Shown here one piece after another: positions 23,825-30,838 of a DNA stretch of 33,291 nt. This DNA is from Bog-159 sp049511415 (lineage in GTDB: Bacteria; Acidobacteriota; Terriglobia; Bryobacterales; Bryobacteraceae). Numbering within the stretch: position 1 is the stretch's first letter; each line of letters opens with the position of its first letter. The stretch spans positions 1 to 33,291 of the forward strand of contig JBEKYC010000077.1 in NCBI GenBank assembly GCA_049511415.1, written 5' to 3'. Made by a program: the position numbers and the translations under genes. The notes beneath the pieces are model-generated. The model ran no database searches and had not been told where the DNA came from. It worked only from the letters and a program-made list of their open reading frames with translations.

Positions 23825-24445
23825 TCAGGCTCGGCCCAGCCAGTGGCGCAACCGGTCCTTCCAGGCGTAGCGAAAGATCGCGTGTGCATTAATACCTTGG
23901 GAAGCCCAGCCGTCGGGTCCGCCTTCGAACGTGCCAATACGCCGGAAAAATGCCGTGCGAAGCGCTATTTCTTCCAGGACCAGGTAAGGTTCTTTCCGCA
24001 GGAAACGGAACAGTTCGTGGACCGATGGGATCTGGATGTCGTCCAGGACCAGCCATCCGCCAACCCGGAGTTGCGGAAACAGGTACGCGAACTCGATCTG
24101 CGCCAGCGGGTAGGCATGCGGCCCGTCGAGCAATACAAAATCCACCGCATCGTCAAACCGGTATCCTGGCAGCGTGTCTTTGGTTTGCCCCTCGACGAAA
24201 ATTACGTTCGCATTCCGGAAATCCGTTTGCCGGCGCAACTCGCTGATGGTATGGTCATCGCCCTCGATGGCGAACGCGATGTGGTGTTCGCTGGCGTGCG
24301 ACAGGACGATCGTGCTTCCGCCGCAGCCGGTCTCCACAGAATTACGAAAAGGACCGTGCCGCAGGATGGCGGACAGTGCCGCCGGCGCCATCGCGTCCCA
24401 TGGATGGAACGCGCTCGCGCGGGCTATCAGGTTCGGATTGTGCAC
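23825..24445 (-). CDS. Class I SAM-dependent methyltransferase (Methyltransf_24-like)
   Basis: A 206-aa protein with a Rossmann-type order: motif I at about 37-47 (SVETGCGGSTIVLS), an acidic strand end IEGDD for the ribose hydroxyls, DFVLLDGPHAYPLAQIEF in the middle, and GGWLVLDDI near 130. The D-G-P-H segment and the following aromatic run fit the Methyltransf_24 group, whose members often act on sugars or small molecules. The start is GTG 24445 with a purine-rich GGGAAAAGA before it. It follows the glycoside hydrolase gene by 36 bases on the same strand, probably one operon. Substrate unknown. Confidence 0.85.
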   Translation of the reverse strand: MHNPNLIARASAFHPWDAMAPAALSAILRHGPFRNSVETGCGGSTIVLSHASEHHIAFAIEGDDHTISELRRQTDFRNANVIFVEGQTKDTLPGYRFDDAVDFVLLDGPHAYPLAQIEFAYLFPQLRVGGWLVLDDIQIPSVHELFRFLRKEPYLVLEEIALRTAFFRRIGTFEGGPDGWASQGINAHAIFRYAWKDRLRHWLGRA

Positions 24446-24481
24446 TCTTTTCCCGTATCGACCCAGCCAACCCGGAACGGA

Positions 24482-25507
24482 TCACCATCCATAACTCATG
24501 TACGTGGTGAATGAATAGGGAGGGACCAGGCACTCGCCCTGGTTCGAGCGCAAAATCGGCCACTGTTCGAGCATGTAGACGGTGTTTCCGTATTCTTTCT
24601 GCGCGGCCGCCAGTCCGCTGGCCTCGTCGCTGTCCTGGTAGAAGGCCTCGCCAATAATCCAACCTTGTGTCAATCCAAGACTCTTGAGGGTCGTCCACGT
24701 CGTCCCATAATAAGACTGGGATTGTCCGGTCGGCGGGTAAAGGTGGATGTCGAAGACCGGCGGATATTCCTGGTTGGGTTCATAAGGAATGTCGTAGATT
24801 ACCGGAAGCATGTTGGCCGCGGCTGCGGTGCCCCCGACAAAAGAATATCCGACCGTGTTGGCGGTGCCATATGCATCCTTGTACCAACCCCACAATATTT
24901 GGTCGTAGAGCACCCATCCGGAGTAGGCGGAGAGATTCGCCGGCGGGATACCCTCGTTGTACAGATCGATCTTCACCCCCAGCCCTGCCGCCAGCGCCAC
25001 GGGCTGAACATTTTCGATCAATTCCCAAGCTTCATTCAGCAGCCCCCAATACTTCGCGGAGTATGACTGGTTGGTGGACCAGTCGGTCGGCCAGTTCTGC
25101 GCAAGATTCTCGCCCCCAGGCCCAAAAACAAATGTCGCGCCCGTAAAGCCGGCCGCCTTGACCGCCGCCAGATACCCCGTAAGATTGCTCATGCATTGTG
25201 CGCTCAGGTTCCCTCCGGTCGAGTTAACATAAAAGTTTCTAGTGCCGAGCGGTTCCGTGGTGGTACAGTTGTCGCCGCCGTCCATGTACCACAGCCAAAC
25301 GCGCAGCACGCGCTGCCCATTGGCATACATCGACGCCAACTGGCTCTTGATCTGGGTTTGAGCGGCAGTTAGATCCCAATTGACCACGTTGTTGTAATAT
25401 GTGTTCGGACAGTTGAACCATCCGTAGTCAGATCCCCCTTGATAAATCGCTTGAGGGTAAGCTAGAGCGGCGACGAGTAACAAAAGCACAAAGATTCGCA
25501 GAGACAC
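24482..25507 (-). CDS. Secreted glycoside hydrolase-like protein (clan GH-A type barrel)
   Basis: A 341-aa exported protein. The signal peptide MSLRIFVLLLLVAALAYPQ leads into a TIM-barrel-like pattern. An Asn-Glu pair at 184-185 (KIDLYNEG) could be the acid/base on strand 4, and Glu287 (WIIGEAFY) the nucleophile on strand 7, the layout of clan GH-A. Other barrel strands include QRVLRVWLWYMDG and FDIHLYPPT. Aromatic residues are abundant, as in carbohydrate clefts. I cannot name the family (GH5, GH39 and GH-like non-catalytic proteins are possible). GTG 25507 has a strong AAGGAGGA six bases upstream. The methyltransferase gene follows. Confidence 0.75.
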   Translation of the reverse strand: MSLRIFVLLLLVAALAYPQAIYQGGSDYGWFNCPNTYYNNVVNWDLTAAQTQIKSQLASMYANGQRVLRVWLWYMDGGDNCTTTEPLGTRNFYVNSTGGNLSAQCMSNLTGYLAAVKAAGFTGATFVFGPGGENLAQNWPTDWSTNQSYSAKYWGLLNEAWELIENVQPVALAAGLGVKIDLYNEGIPPANLSAYSGWVLYDQILWGWYKDAYGTANTVGYSFVGGTAAAANMLPVIYDIPYEPNQEYPPVFDIHLYPPTGQSQSYYGTTWTTLKSLGLTQGWIIGEAFYQDSDEASGLAAAQKEYGNTVYMLEQWPILRSNQGECLVPPYSFTTYMSYGW

Positions 25508-25699
25508 GGAGAATCCTCCTTACCTGGAGCCTTGCTGCGCTGCAACTGAATTGTATGTGCCTCCGTGCCCACGGTCAAGGCACATTAATGCGCCCCTGGC
25601 CCCCAAATTGTGTGTTCTACAACATTTGGAACCTTGCGCCCGATGGTCACGCCGGCGTTTGTGATAACGTCTATTCTGAACCCGATTGGGAGGTGACCC
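25508..25699. other. Divergent intergenic region
   Basis: This 192-bp region separates the glycoside hydrolase (-) from the acyltransferase gene (+). Apart from the two ribosome binding sites, AAGGAGGA on the minus strand and GGGAGGTGA before 25700, I see no convincing promoter or operator. Confidence 0.4.
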
Positions 25700-26923
25700 G
25701 TGCAGGCAACCATCCAACCCGCCTCCGTGGCGGCCGAATCGATTCGACTTCCTCAAAAACCCGTCCGCAACATCGCCGTGGATGCTTACCGCGGCTTTGT
25801 GATGCTGCTGATGATGGCCGAAGTTCTGGAACTGGCGCGTGTGTCCCAAGCATTTCCAGGCAACTGGTTCTGGGCCTTTCTCGGATACAACCAGACCCAC
25901 GTCGAGTGGGCCGGATGCTCGCTGCACGACATGATTCAGCCGTCATTCTCATTTCTGGTAGGCGTGGCTCTTCCATATTCCATCGCCAGCCGCCTGGCCA
26001 AGGGCGGCACGTTCGGCAGGATGTGGGCGCATGCCATCTGGCGCTCGTTTCTGCTGGTCGCCCTGGGAATCTTCCTGCGCTCCATGTACGCGCCGCGCAC
26101 CTACTTTACGTTCGAAGATACCCTCACGCAGATCGGGTTGGGTTACCCGATCTTGTTCCTGCTGGGGTTCTGCAAACCGCGCCTTCAGTGGACCGCGCTG
26201 GCCGTCATACTGACAGGCTATTGGCTGGCCTGGGCGCTCTATCCCGTGCCGGGAGCCGGATTTAGTTGGCAATCGGTCGGCGTCCCCGCCAACTGGCAAC
26301 ATTTCTACTCCGGCTTTGCCGCGCATTGGAATAAGAATGCGAATTTTGGCAATGCGTTCGATCAGTGGTTCCTGAACCTGTTCCCGCGATCGCACCCATT
26401 TGTCTACAACGAGGGCGGGTACCTGACACTCAGCTTCATACCCACGCTGGGCACCATGATTCTGGGCCTGGTGGCCGGCCGCTGGCTGCGCGCCGGCGCC
26501 CCGCGCATTCCCATGACACAACTGCTCATCGCCGCCGCCGCCGGTATCGCCTCCGGACTCCTGCTGCACTTTACCGGCATCTGTCCGATCGTGAAACGCA
26601 TCTGGACCCCCAGTTGGACTCTATTTAGCGGCGGCGTCTGCTTCCTCTTCACGGCCATCTTCAGTTGGGTAATCGATGTCAAGGGCTACCGGAAGTGGGC
26701 TTTCCCGCTGGTGGTGATCGGCATGAACTCCATCGCCGCTTACCTGATCGCGCACCTGTGCGAACGCTTCGTCTCCAGTTCGCTCCGCATTCATCTCGGC
26801 GCGGATGCATTTCGCGTTCTGGGCCCTGGGCTGCAGCCGTTCCTGCTGGGATCGGCCATGCTCTTCTGCTACTGGCTTATCCTATATTGGATGTACCGGC
26901 GCCGCCTCTTTCTAAAAATTTGA
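25700..26923 (+). CDS. HGSNAT/DUF5009-like membrane acyltransferase
   Basis: A 407-aa integral membrane protein with about ten hydrophobic helices. The family opening is VDAYRGFVMLLMM at 27-39. The region NQTHVEWAGCSLHDMIQPSF aligns by eye with the loop of heparan-alpha-glucosaminide N-acetyltransferase that carries the acetyl-accepting histidine, so His67 is the candidate catalytic residue, followed by SFLVGVALPYS. Such proteins move acetyl groups from cytoplasmic acetyl-CoA to sugars outside the membrane. The start is GTG 25700, preceded by GGGAGGTGA. The neighbouring secreted glycoside hydrolase (divergent) supports a link to extracellular sugars. The next gene starts within its stop codon (TTGA). 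Confidence 0.87.
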   Translation: MQATIQPASVAAESIRLPQKPVRNIAVDAYRGFVMLLMMAEVLELARVSQAFPGNWFWAFLGYNQTHVEWAGCSLHDMIQPSFSFLVGVALPYSIASRLAKGGTFGRMWAHAIWRSFLLVALGIFLRSMYAPRTYFTFEDTLTQIGLGYPILFLLGFCKPRLQWTALAVILTGYWLAWALYPVPGAGFSWQSVGVPANWQHFYSGFAAHWNKNANFGNAFDQWFLNLFPRSHPFVYNEGGYLTLSFIPTLGTMILGLVAGRWLRAGAPRIPMTQLLIAAAAGIASGLLLHFTGICPIVKRIWTPSWTLFSGGVCFLFTAIFSWVIDVKGYRKWAFPLVVIGMNSIAAYLIAHLCERFVSSSLRIHLGADAFRVLGPGLQPFLLGSAMLFCYWLILYWMYRRRLFLKI

Positions 26924-27204
26924 AGCGCATATTGTTTATCTCCGTTCGCTGGCTGGTGCTGGCCGCCGTGCTGCTCTATGCGGCCGATTACCTCTCGCTG
27001 CGCTACAGCATTCCCAGCCGGCAGCAATTCGGCAGCGTCATGGTCGCGCAGTCCTATGCCATTCCGCAGAAGGACCGCAAAATGGAATACACTTTCGATC
27101 CGCCCGCGCCCCAGACCTGCGTCAACTCCCTGTTTCCGCACTTCGGCGATCCGCCGTGCTGGTATCTCAGCCGGCACACGCGGCAGCAGGTGAATGTGCA
27201 GTAG
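26920..27204 (+). CDS. Small membrane-anchored protein, 94 aa
   Basis: Unknown family. The TTG at 26920 overlaps the TGA of the acyltransferase gene by three bases, indicating coupling. Residues 4-22 form one membrane helix (ILFISVRWLVLAAVLLYAA), and the rest is outside, with an aromatic and proline-rich tail (MEYTFDPPAPQTCVN, GDPPCWYLSRHTR) containing two cysteines that could pair. No other frame here is plausible. It may be a small partner of the acyltransferase. Confidence 0.7.
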   Translation: MKRILFISVRWLVLAAVLLYAADYLSLRYSIPSRQQFGSVMVAQSYAIPQKDRKMEYTFDPPAPQTCVNSLFPHFGDPPCWYLSRHTRQQVNVQ

Positions 27205-27226
27205 GATCGGCCGCGAACACTCCGTT

Positions 27227-30193
27227 ATGATGGGGAAAGTGCGTTTGCGCTTGGCCTTCTCATTCATTCTGTTCGCTTTCGCACCAATGCTTTCGGCGCA
27301 GACCGCCAGGTACGAGGGCCAGCCTATCGCCGATATCCAGTTCGTTCCGGCGGATCAGCCTCTCACCCCGGCGGAACTGGCTAATGTCATATCTCTCCGC
27401 AAGGGATCTCCCCTGCGCATGGCCGACGTCCACTCCGCCATCGAAAAACTGTATGCCACGGGCGAATATGACGATATCCAGGTGGATGGCGAAGCCGCCG
27501 CGGGTGGCGTGCGGGTCCGGATTGTCACCCGGAACACCTGGTTCGTAGGCGATGTCTCGATCACCGGGCATGTCTCCGATCCGCCGAATCGCGGCCAACT
27601 CGTCAATATCACGCGCCTCGATCTGGGCCAGCCGTTCGAGGAATCCGCCGTCGAGCCGGCGCGCGCCGCCATCCAACAGTTGCTCGAAAACAACGGACTG
27701 TATCAGGGGCAGGTTCGTCCCGAAGTTTCCTACGATCCGAAAACACAGCAGGCCAGTGTGCGCTTCCAGGTGGACTCCGGCCCGCGCGCGCATTTCTCCA
27801 CTCCCACTTTCTCCGGTGACACTAAAGCTCCGGTCCAGGATCTGATCGGCGCCACCCATTGGCGCCGTTGGCTGATCGGCGGCTGGCGCAGCGTCACCCA
27901 GTCGCGCGTCAGCAAAGGCGTCGCCGAGATTCGCTCCTGGTACGAGAAGCGCGGACGGCTGGAGGCCAGCGTGACGCTGAAGGGCATGCAGTTCGACACC
28001 GACTCCCGGCGCAGCCGGCCGTCCGTGTACATCGATGCCGGACCGCAGGTGCAGGTTCGGGCCGTCGGCTTCAAGGTTTCGCAAGGCAAGTTGCGCGAGT
28101 TGATCCCGATTTTTGAGGAGCACACCGTGGATGAGTCGCTGCTGCTCGAAGGCTCGCGCAACCTGCGGGATTACTTTCAGTCCGAAGGCTACTTCGACGC
28201 CGAAGTGGAATACAAGGAACAGCGCGTCATCAATGATAAGGCCTCCATCGACTATCTGATCAACCCCGGCGCGCGCCACAAACTGGTGGCCATTGAAATC
28301 CGCGGCAACCGCTACTTCCGCACCCAGACCATTCGCGAGCGCATGTTCCTGGTGCGCGCTTCGCTCCTCCAGTTCCGCCACGGCCGCTATAGTGGCGCCT
28401 TGCTCCGCCGTGACGAACAAAACATCGCCGGCCTGTATCAATCCAACGGTTTTCGCGACGTGGCCGTCACTCACAAAATCGTGGATGGTTACAAGGGCAA
28501 GCCCGAAAACCTGGCCGTCTATATCGACATCGCCGAAGGCCCCCAATATTTCATTCACAGCCTGGACGTACAAGGCGCGGAGAAACTGGACAAAGCCCGC
28601 CTGCTGGCGGACCTGAGTTCGGTGGAGGGCCAACCGTTCAGCGAATACAACGTCGCCGTCGACCGCGACGCCATCCTGGAGCAATACTCCACCCGCGGCT
28701 TCCCGAATGCGACTTTCGAATGGAGCTCCAAGGAGGCCTCCGATCGGCGCCAGGTGGACCTCACGTATGTCATTAAAGAAGGCCAGCAGCAATTCGTGAA
28801 GGATATCCTGATCAGCGGCTTAGAAAGCACCCGCCGCAGCCTGGTGGACCGCAACATGGAATTGAAGCCGGGCGACCCGCTCTCGCCCAACGCCATGCGC
28901 GATACGCAGCGCAAGCTCTACGATCTCGGCGTCTTCGCGCGCGTGGACACCGCCATCCAGAACCCGGATGGCGACACCAGCGACAAGTATGTCTTGTACG
29001 ACGTAGAAGAGGCCCGCAAATACTCCATCGCCACCGGCTTCGGCGCCGAGTTCGCCCGCATCGGCGGCTGCTCGGAATGCCTGGAGGCCCCCCAAGGCCA
29101 GACCGGTTTCGCGCCGGATGTTTCGCTCGACGTCTCGCGCCTCGATCTTTGGGGAGTGGGCCAGACCCTCAGTTTCCGCGGCCGCGTCTCTACCCTGGAG
29201 CAGCGCGCCCTGGTCAACTACACCGCGCCGCATGCCTTGGGCAACGACAAGCTCACCCTCTCCTTCACCATCCTCTACGACAACAGCAAAGACGTCCGCA
29301 CCTTCACCGCCCAGCGCGAGGAAGGCTCCGTGCAGCTTTCCGACCGTCTCTCGAAATCAATTACGTTTCTCTACCGCTACACCTACCGCCACGTCACGGT
29401 GGATCAAGCCACGCTGAAAATCTCGCCGCTGTTGATCCCCCTGTTCTCCCAGCCGGACCGCGTGGGATCGCTCTCCTGGAGCATGATTCAGGACCGCCGC
29501 GACGATCCCATCGAAACCCGCAAAGGCATCTACAACACGCTGGATATCGAGGCCGCGCCACGCGCCCTCGGTTCCGAAATCACCTTCGGCCGCTTCCTGG
29601 CGCGCAACGCCACCTATCATCCCATCGGCCGCAAATACGTCCTCGCGCGCGCCACCAGCTTCGGCATCATCCATCCGCTCCACGGTGTCACCGATCCGCT
29701 CGAAGCCATCCCCCTGGCCGAGCACTTCTTTTCCGGCGGCGCCACCTCCGAACGCGGCTTCCCCGATTTGCAGGCCGGACCCCGCGACACCACCACCGGT
29801 TTTCCCTTGGGTGGCACCGCGCTATTGATGAACCAGACCGAGTTCCGCTTTCCGCTGCTGGGAGAAAACATCGGCGGCGTTCTGTTCCACGACATGGGCA
29901 ACGTCTTCACCAGCCCCGCGACTATTTCGTTCCGCGCCGACCAGCATGGCCTTTCCGATTTCGACTACACGAACCAAGCGGTAGGCTTCGGCATCCGCTA
30001 CCGCACGCCCATAGGTCCGGTGCGCGTGGACTTCGCTTATAGCATCAACCCGCCCCACTTCATCGGCTTCCAAGGCAGCCTCAACGACTTACTCAATGCC
30101 GGCACCAAGCCCTGCCAGACCGAGCCGACCCGATGCGTGGAGCAGAGCATCAGCCGCTTCCAGTTCTTCTTTTCAATCGGGCAGACGTTCTAA
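27227..30193 (+). CDS. Omp85-family outer-membrane protein (BamA-like) with seven POTRA domains
   Basis: A 988-aa protein. After a signal peptide ending LSAQ at about residue 25, seven POTRA-like units of about 80 residues run to near 590; each has the two-helix pattern with a closing Gly-containing strand (for example IRGNRYFRTQTI, VQGAEKLDKARLLADL, ISGLESTRRSLVDRN). The remainder is a 16-stranded-type barrel with the Omp85 loop-6 motif RGF in TSERGFPDLQ and a C-terminal FFFSIGQTF ending in Phe. Standard BamA has five POTRAs and TamA three, so this is an enlarged or separate Omp85 protein for inserting or exporting outer-membrane or surface proteins. ATG 27227 or the next ATG is the likely start; the upstream ORF extension has no signal. 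No skp, lpxD or other Bam-linked gene is adjacent. Confidence 0.9.
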   Translation: MMGKVRLRLAFSFILFAFAPMLSAQTARYEGQPIADIQFVPADQPLTPAELANVISLRKGSPLRMADVHSAIEKLYATGEYDDIQVDGEAAAGGVRVRIVTRNTWFVGDVSITGHVSDPPNRGQLVNITRLDLGQPFEESAVEPARAAIQQLLENNGLYQGQVRPEVSYDPKTQQASVRFQVDSGPRAHFSTPTFSGDTKAPVQDLIGATHWRRWLIGGWRSVTQSRVSKGVAEIRSWYEKRGRLEASVTLKGMQFDTDSRRSRPSVYIDAGPQVQVRAVGFKVSQGKLRELIPIFEEHTVDESLLLEGSRNLRDYFQSEGYFDAEVEYKEQRVINDKASIDYLINPGARHKLVAIEIRGNRYFRTQTIRERMFLVRASLLQFRHGRYSGALLRRDEQNIAGLYQSNGFRDVAVTHKIVDGYKGKPENLAVYIDIAEGPQYFIHSLDVQGAEKLDKARLLADLSSVEGQPFSEYNVAVDRDAILEQYSTRGFPNATFEWSSKEASDRRQVDLTYVIKEGQQQFVKDILISGLESTRRSLVDRNMELKPGDPLSPNAMRDTQRKLYDLGVFARVDTAIQNPDGDTSDKYVLYDVEEARKYSIATGFGAEFARIGGCSECLEAPQGQTGFAPDVSLDVSRLDLWGVGQTLSFRGRVSTLEQRALVNYTAPHALGNDKLTLSFTILYDNSKDVRTFTAQREEGSVQLSDRLSKSITFLYRYTYRHVTVDQATLKISPLLIPLFSQPDRVGSLSWSMIQDRRDDPIETRKGIYNTLDIEAAPRALGSEITFGRFLARNATYHPIGRKYVLARATSFGIIHPLHGVTDPLEAIPLAEHFFSGGATSERGFPDLQAGPRDTTTGFPLGGTALLMNQTEFRFPLLGENIGGVLFHDMGNVFTSPATISFRADQHGLSDFDYTNQAVGFGIRYRTPIGPVRVDFAYSINPPHFIGFQGSLNDLLNAGTKPCQTEPTRCVEQSISRFQFFFSIGQTF

Positions 30194-30248
30194 TTGGTTT
30201 ATATAAGACCCATTTATCCGCATATTGCTTTTGTAACGAAGAATTTCC

Positions 30249-30277
30249 TTGACTTAGCCGCAATTCCGCAGTAAGTT
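30249..30277 (+). promoter_or_regulatory. Candidate promoter upstream of the small secreted protein gene
   Basis: TTGACT at 30249-30254 matches five of six -35 positions and is 17 bases from TAAGTT at 30272-30277, a weak -10. The -10 overlaps the left arm of the hairpin described next. Confidence 0.3.
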
Positions 30278-30314
30278 CAATTTGATTGCGGGTTTCCTTC
30301 CCGAATCGAACTTA
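30272..30314 (+). other. Long imperfect hairpin in the 30194-30371 intergenic region
   Basis: TAAGTTC, GATT and CGGG (30272-30292) pair with CCCG, AATC and GAACTTA (30300-30314), 15 base pairs in three blocks, with a five-base bulge and a single bulged G on the left and a seven-base loop. No T-tract follows, so it is not a standard terminator. It may be a regulatory RNA element or protein site. Nothing else clear was seen between the Omp85 gene and 30372. Confidence 0.5.
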
Positions 30315-30478
30315 CAGGCTTCCCTAGCCCTGGAAAACCGCCGCAAGTTCCAAAACCCCAGCCGAGTGTAAGTGGAGAAGCTCGTACGCGTTTTTCGTGT
30401 CTCCGATTAGCCTGCCTCCCCATCCTCGTTGCTCTTACCGCGCAGCACCGAGTCGATCCCCTCTGGTCCTACCATCGC

Positions 30479-30799
30479 GTGGTGGCGGTCCTGCCCATGC
30501 AGGGAGCCGGCACGCCCGCCGACCCCATCCGGCCCAAGCACGCCCCGGCACCGACGGCTGGGCCGCCGTCGCGCAGCGGAATCATAGCATTCACGTTCGA
30601 GCCGAGCGACGACGGCCAGCACGCCATCGCCGAATTTGTGGCGGTTGACCGTGCGGGTCTGGCGGCCATCATGGCCGACAACTCGGCCGGCGTTTTGGTC
30701 TTTGAGAAAGGCGTCGTGCCTTCAGCGACCATCGAGGCGGCTATCCGGCCCTTCCGTAAGAACTTCTCCTTACAGAACTTCGGGGTGGCAGTCCAATGA
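30479..30799 (+). CDS. Small secreted protein, N-terminus frame-disrupted
   Basis: Read from the GTG at 30479 it gives 106 aa with no signal peptide. The same frame upstream, from about 30395, encodes LRLACLPILVALTAQ, which looks like a signal peptide, then HRVDPLWSYHRVVAVLPMQG; the latter resembles the start of a conserved small Acidobacteriota protein as I remember it. No ATG, GTG or TTG lies in frame upstream. A GTG at 30372 begins MEKLVRVFR in another frame, so a one-base change near the T-run at 30391-30395 would join them and give about 142 aa. The body (HAIAEFVAVDRAGLAAIM, GVLVFEKGVVPSATIEAAI) looks like an alpha/beta domain. Its stop overlaps the ATG at 30796 (ATGA). Function unknown. 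Confidence 0.65.
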   Translation: MVAVLPMQGAGTPADPIRPKHAPAPTAGPPSRSGIIAFTFEPSDDGQHAIAEFVAVDRAGLAAIMADNSAGVLVFEKGVVPSATIEAAIRPFRKNFSLQNFGVAVQ

Positions 30800-30838
30800 A
30801 ACCGCGCCTCTGTCTCGTTTATTTCGCCCTCGGATCTG

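Noticed and set aside
27260..28792. Minus-strand frame of 510 codons opposite the Omp85 gene
   Set aside because: Shadow of the POTRA-coding region; no recognisable domain or start signal.
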